Assembly (NCBI GenBank): GCA_946615275.1
Contig: CAMOHV010000067.1
Span: forward strand, 1 to 6,511
DNA: 6,511 bases
Reading direction: 5' to 3'
Source: an uncultured Verrucomicrobiota bacterium
Lineage (GTDB): Bacteria > Verrucomicrobiota > Kiritimatiellia > RFP12 > UBA1067
Below, in pieces: positions 5,904 to 6,511 of this stretch. Under the pieces are notes generated by a model that had not been told where the DNA came from, searched no databases, and saw nothing but the letters and a program-made list of their open reading frames with translations. The position numbers and the translations under genes were made by a program. The first letter of the stretch is position 1, and every line of letters starts with the position of its first letter.

Positions 5904-6511
5904 TGAAGGGAGTGTCAGAGAAGGATCTGGCCCGCTGCCGCGCGGCGCTCGCCGCCGCGCGCGCCGGGGGTGTCGCTGACGGGAAGACCGGGCCGGAACC
6001 TCGTCCGCCGAAGGTCGTTGAACTGAAAGGCGCCGCCCGCGCCCGCGCCGTCGCCGCCGGCGAGAAGGAGCTTCGCGCAGGGCGCGTGGCAGTGCTGCTC
6101 GTGGCTGGCGGCCAGGGCTCGCGTCTCGGCTTCGACGGGCCGAAGGGCGCATATCCAATCGGTCCGCTAACAGACGCGCCGCTTTTCTTCTTCCACGCGC
6201 GCAAGGTGCTCGCGCTCGGTCTTAAGTACGGTCGCTCCGTTCCGTTCTACATCATGACGAGCGAGGCAAACCGGAAGGCGACCGAAGCGCACTTCCGCGA
6301 ACACCGCTATTTCGGTCTTCCGAAGAAGGACGTCATATTCTTCACGCAGGGCATGTGGCCCGCACTCAACGACGACGGCTCGCTCTTCATGGATCGTCCC
6401 GGCCACGTCTTCATGAGTCCTGACGGTCACGGCGGCGTTCTCTCTGCGTTGAAGACAAGCGGATGCCTTGCCGGCCTGAAGAAGCGCGGCGTCAAGAGCG
6501 GGTTCTTCTTC
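5903..6511 (+). CDS. UDP-sugar pyrophosphorylase, UDPGP family (partial, 3' end outside window)
   Basis: The first 203 residues of a UTP:hexose-1-phosphate (or GlcNAc-1-phosphate) uridylyltransferase are present; the family is usually 400-500 residues, so over half is missing. After a variable N-terminal segment (1-60), the nucleotide-binding loop AGGQGSRLG (68-76) and the conserved lysine K81 of GPKG are intact. They are followed by YIMTSEAN (116-123), FFTQG (146-150) and the uracil-binding-type segment SPDGHGG (172-178), all hallmarks of eukaryote-like UDP-GlcNAc/UDP-glucose pyrophosphorylases also found in bacteria. There is no signal peptide, so it is cytoplasmic. The ATG shares its A with the TGA stop of the toroid gene (TGATG), with TGGAGA at 5891-5896 as ribosome site, which indicates translational coupling. 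Whether it prefers GlcNAc-1-P, GalNAc-1-P or Glc-1-P cannot be decided from this part. Confidence 0.9.
   Translation, partial: MKGVSEKDLARCRAALAAARAGGVADGKTGPEPRPPKVVELKGAARARAVAAGEKELRAGRVAVLLVAGGQGSRLGFDGPKGAYPIGPLTDAPLFFFHARKVLALGLKYGRSVPFYIMTSEANRKATEAHFREHRYFGLPKKDVIFFTQGMWPALNDDGSLFMDRPGHVFMSPDGHGGVLSALKTSGCLAGLKKRGVKSGFFF

Noticed and set aside
4815..6158. 447-codon minus-strand frame opposite the toroid and pyrophosphorylase genes
   Set aside because: Low-complexity Arg/Ala/His/Val composition with no motif, and it runs against two well-supported genes; it is a shadow frame.

Overview
The window is GC-rich, dense, one-directional bacterial DNA. All five supported genes lie on the + strand with short gaps or overlaps. 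Two consecutive Tat-exported proteins (a Gfo/Idh/MocA oxidoreductase and a xylose-isomerase-like TIM barrel), a secreted glycosidase-like protein and a membrane-anchored 'prenyltransferase/squalene oxidase repeat' protein together are typical of the Planctomycetes-Verrucomicrobia-Lentisphaerae/Kiritimatiellota group. I favour a Verrucomicrobiota/Kiritimatiellota-like organism. This is inferred from protein style, not from a marker gene.

Layout. Positions 1-174 are non-coding and more AT-rich. They hold two back-to-back inverted repeats and a convincing sigma70-type promoter with an extended -10 (116-145), which reads into 175-1494 (Tat-exported Gfo/Idh/MocA oxidoreductase) and 1509-2480 (Tat-exported TIM-barrel isomerase/epimerase-like protein, all four expected metal ligands present). 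An 89-bp gap with an imperfect hairpin follows. Then come 2570-4288 (Sec-exported glycoside-hydrolase-like TIM barrel with a C-terminal beta domain), 4290-5903 (single-pass membrane protein with an extracytoplasmic alpha/alpha-toroid domain) and 5903-6511 (UDP-sugar pyrophosphorylase, N-terminal 203 residues, cut by the window end).

How they may work together. The first two genes look like an oxidation/lyase pair acting outside the cytoplasm. Gfo/Idh enzymes paired with AP-endonuclease-2-type TIM barrels are known from 3-keto-glycoside cleavage pathways (for example the DgpA/DgpC C-deglycosylation proteins). The glycosidase-like protein could supply or share substrate, and the membrane-anchored toroid could be a scaffold or receptor. 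The terminal UDP-sugar pyrophosphorylase is probably ordinary cytoplasmic nucleotide-sugar metabolism that is translationally coupled to the toroid gene. The joint role is an inference from gene order; no substrate can be read from the sequence.

No RNA genes, CRISPR arrays, insertion sequences or attachment sites were seen.
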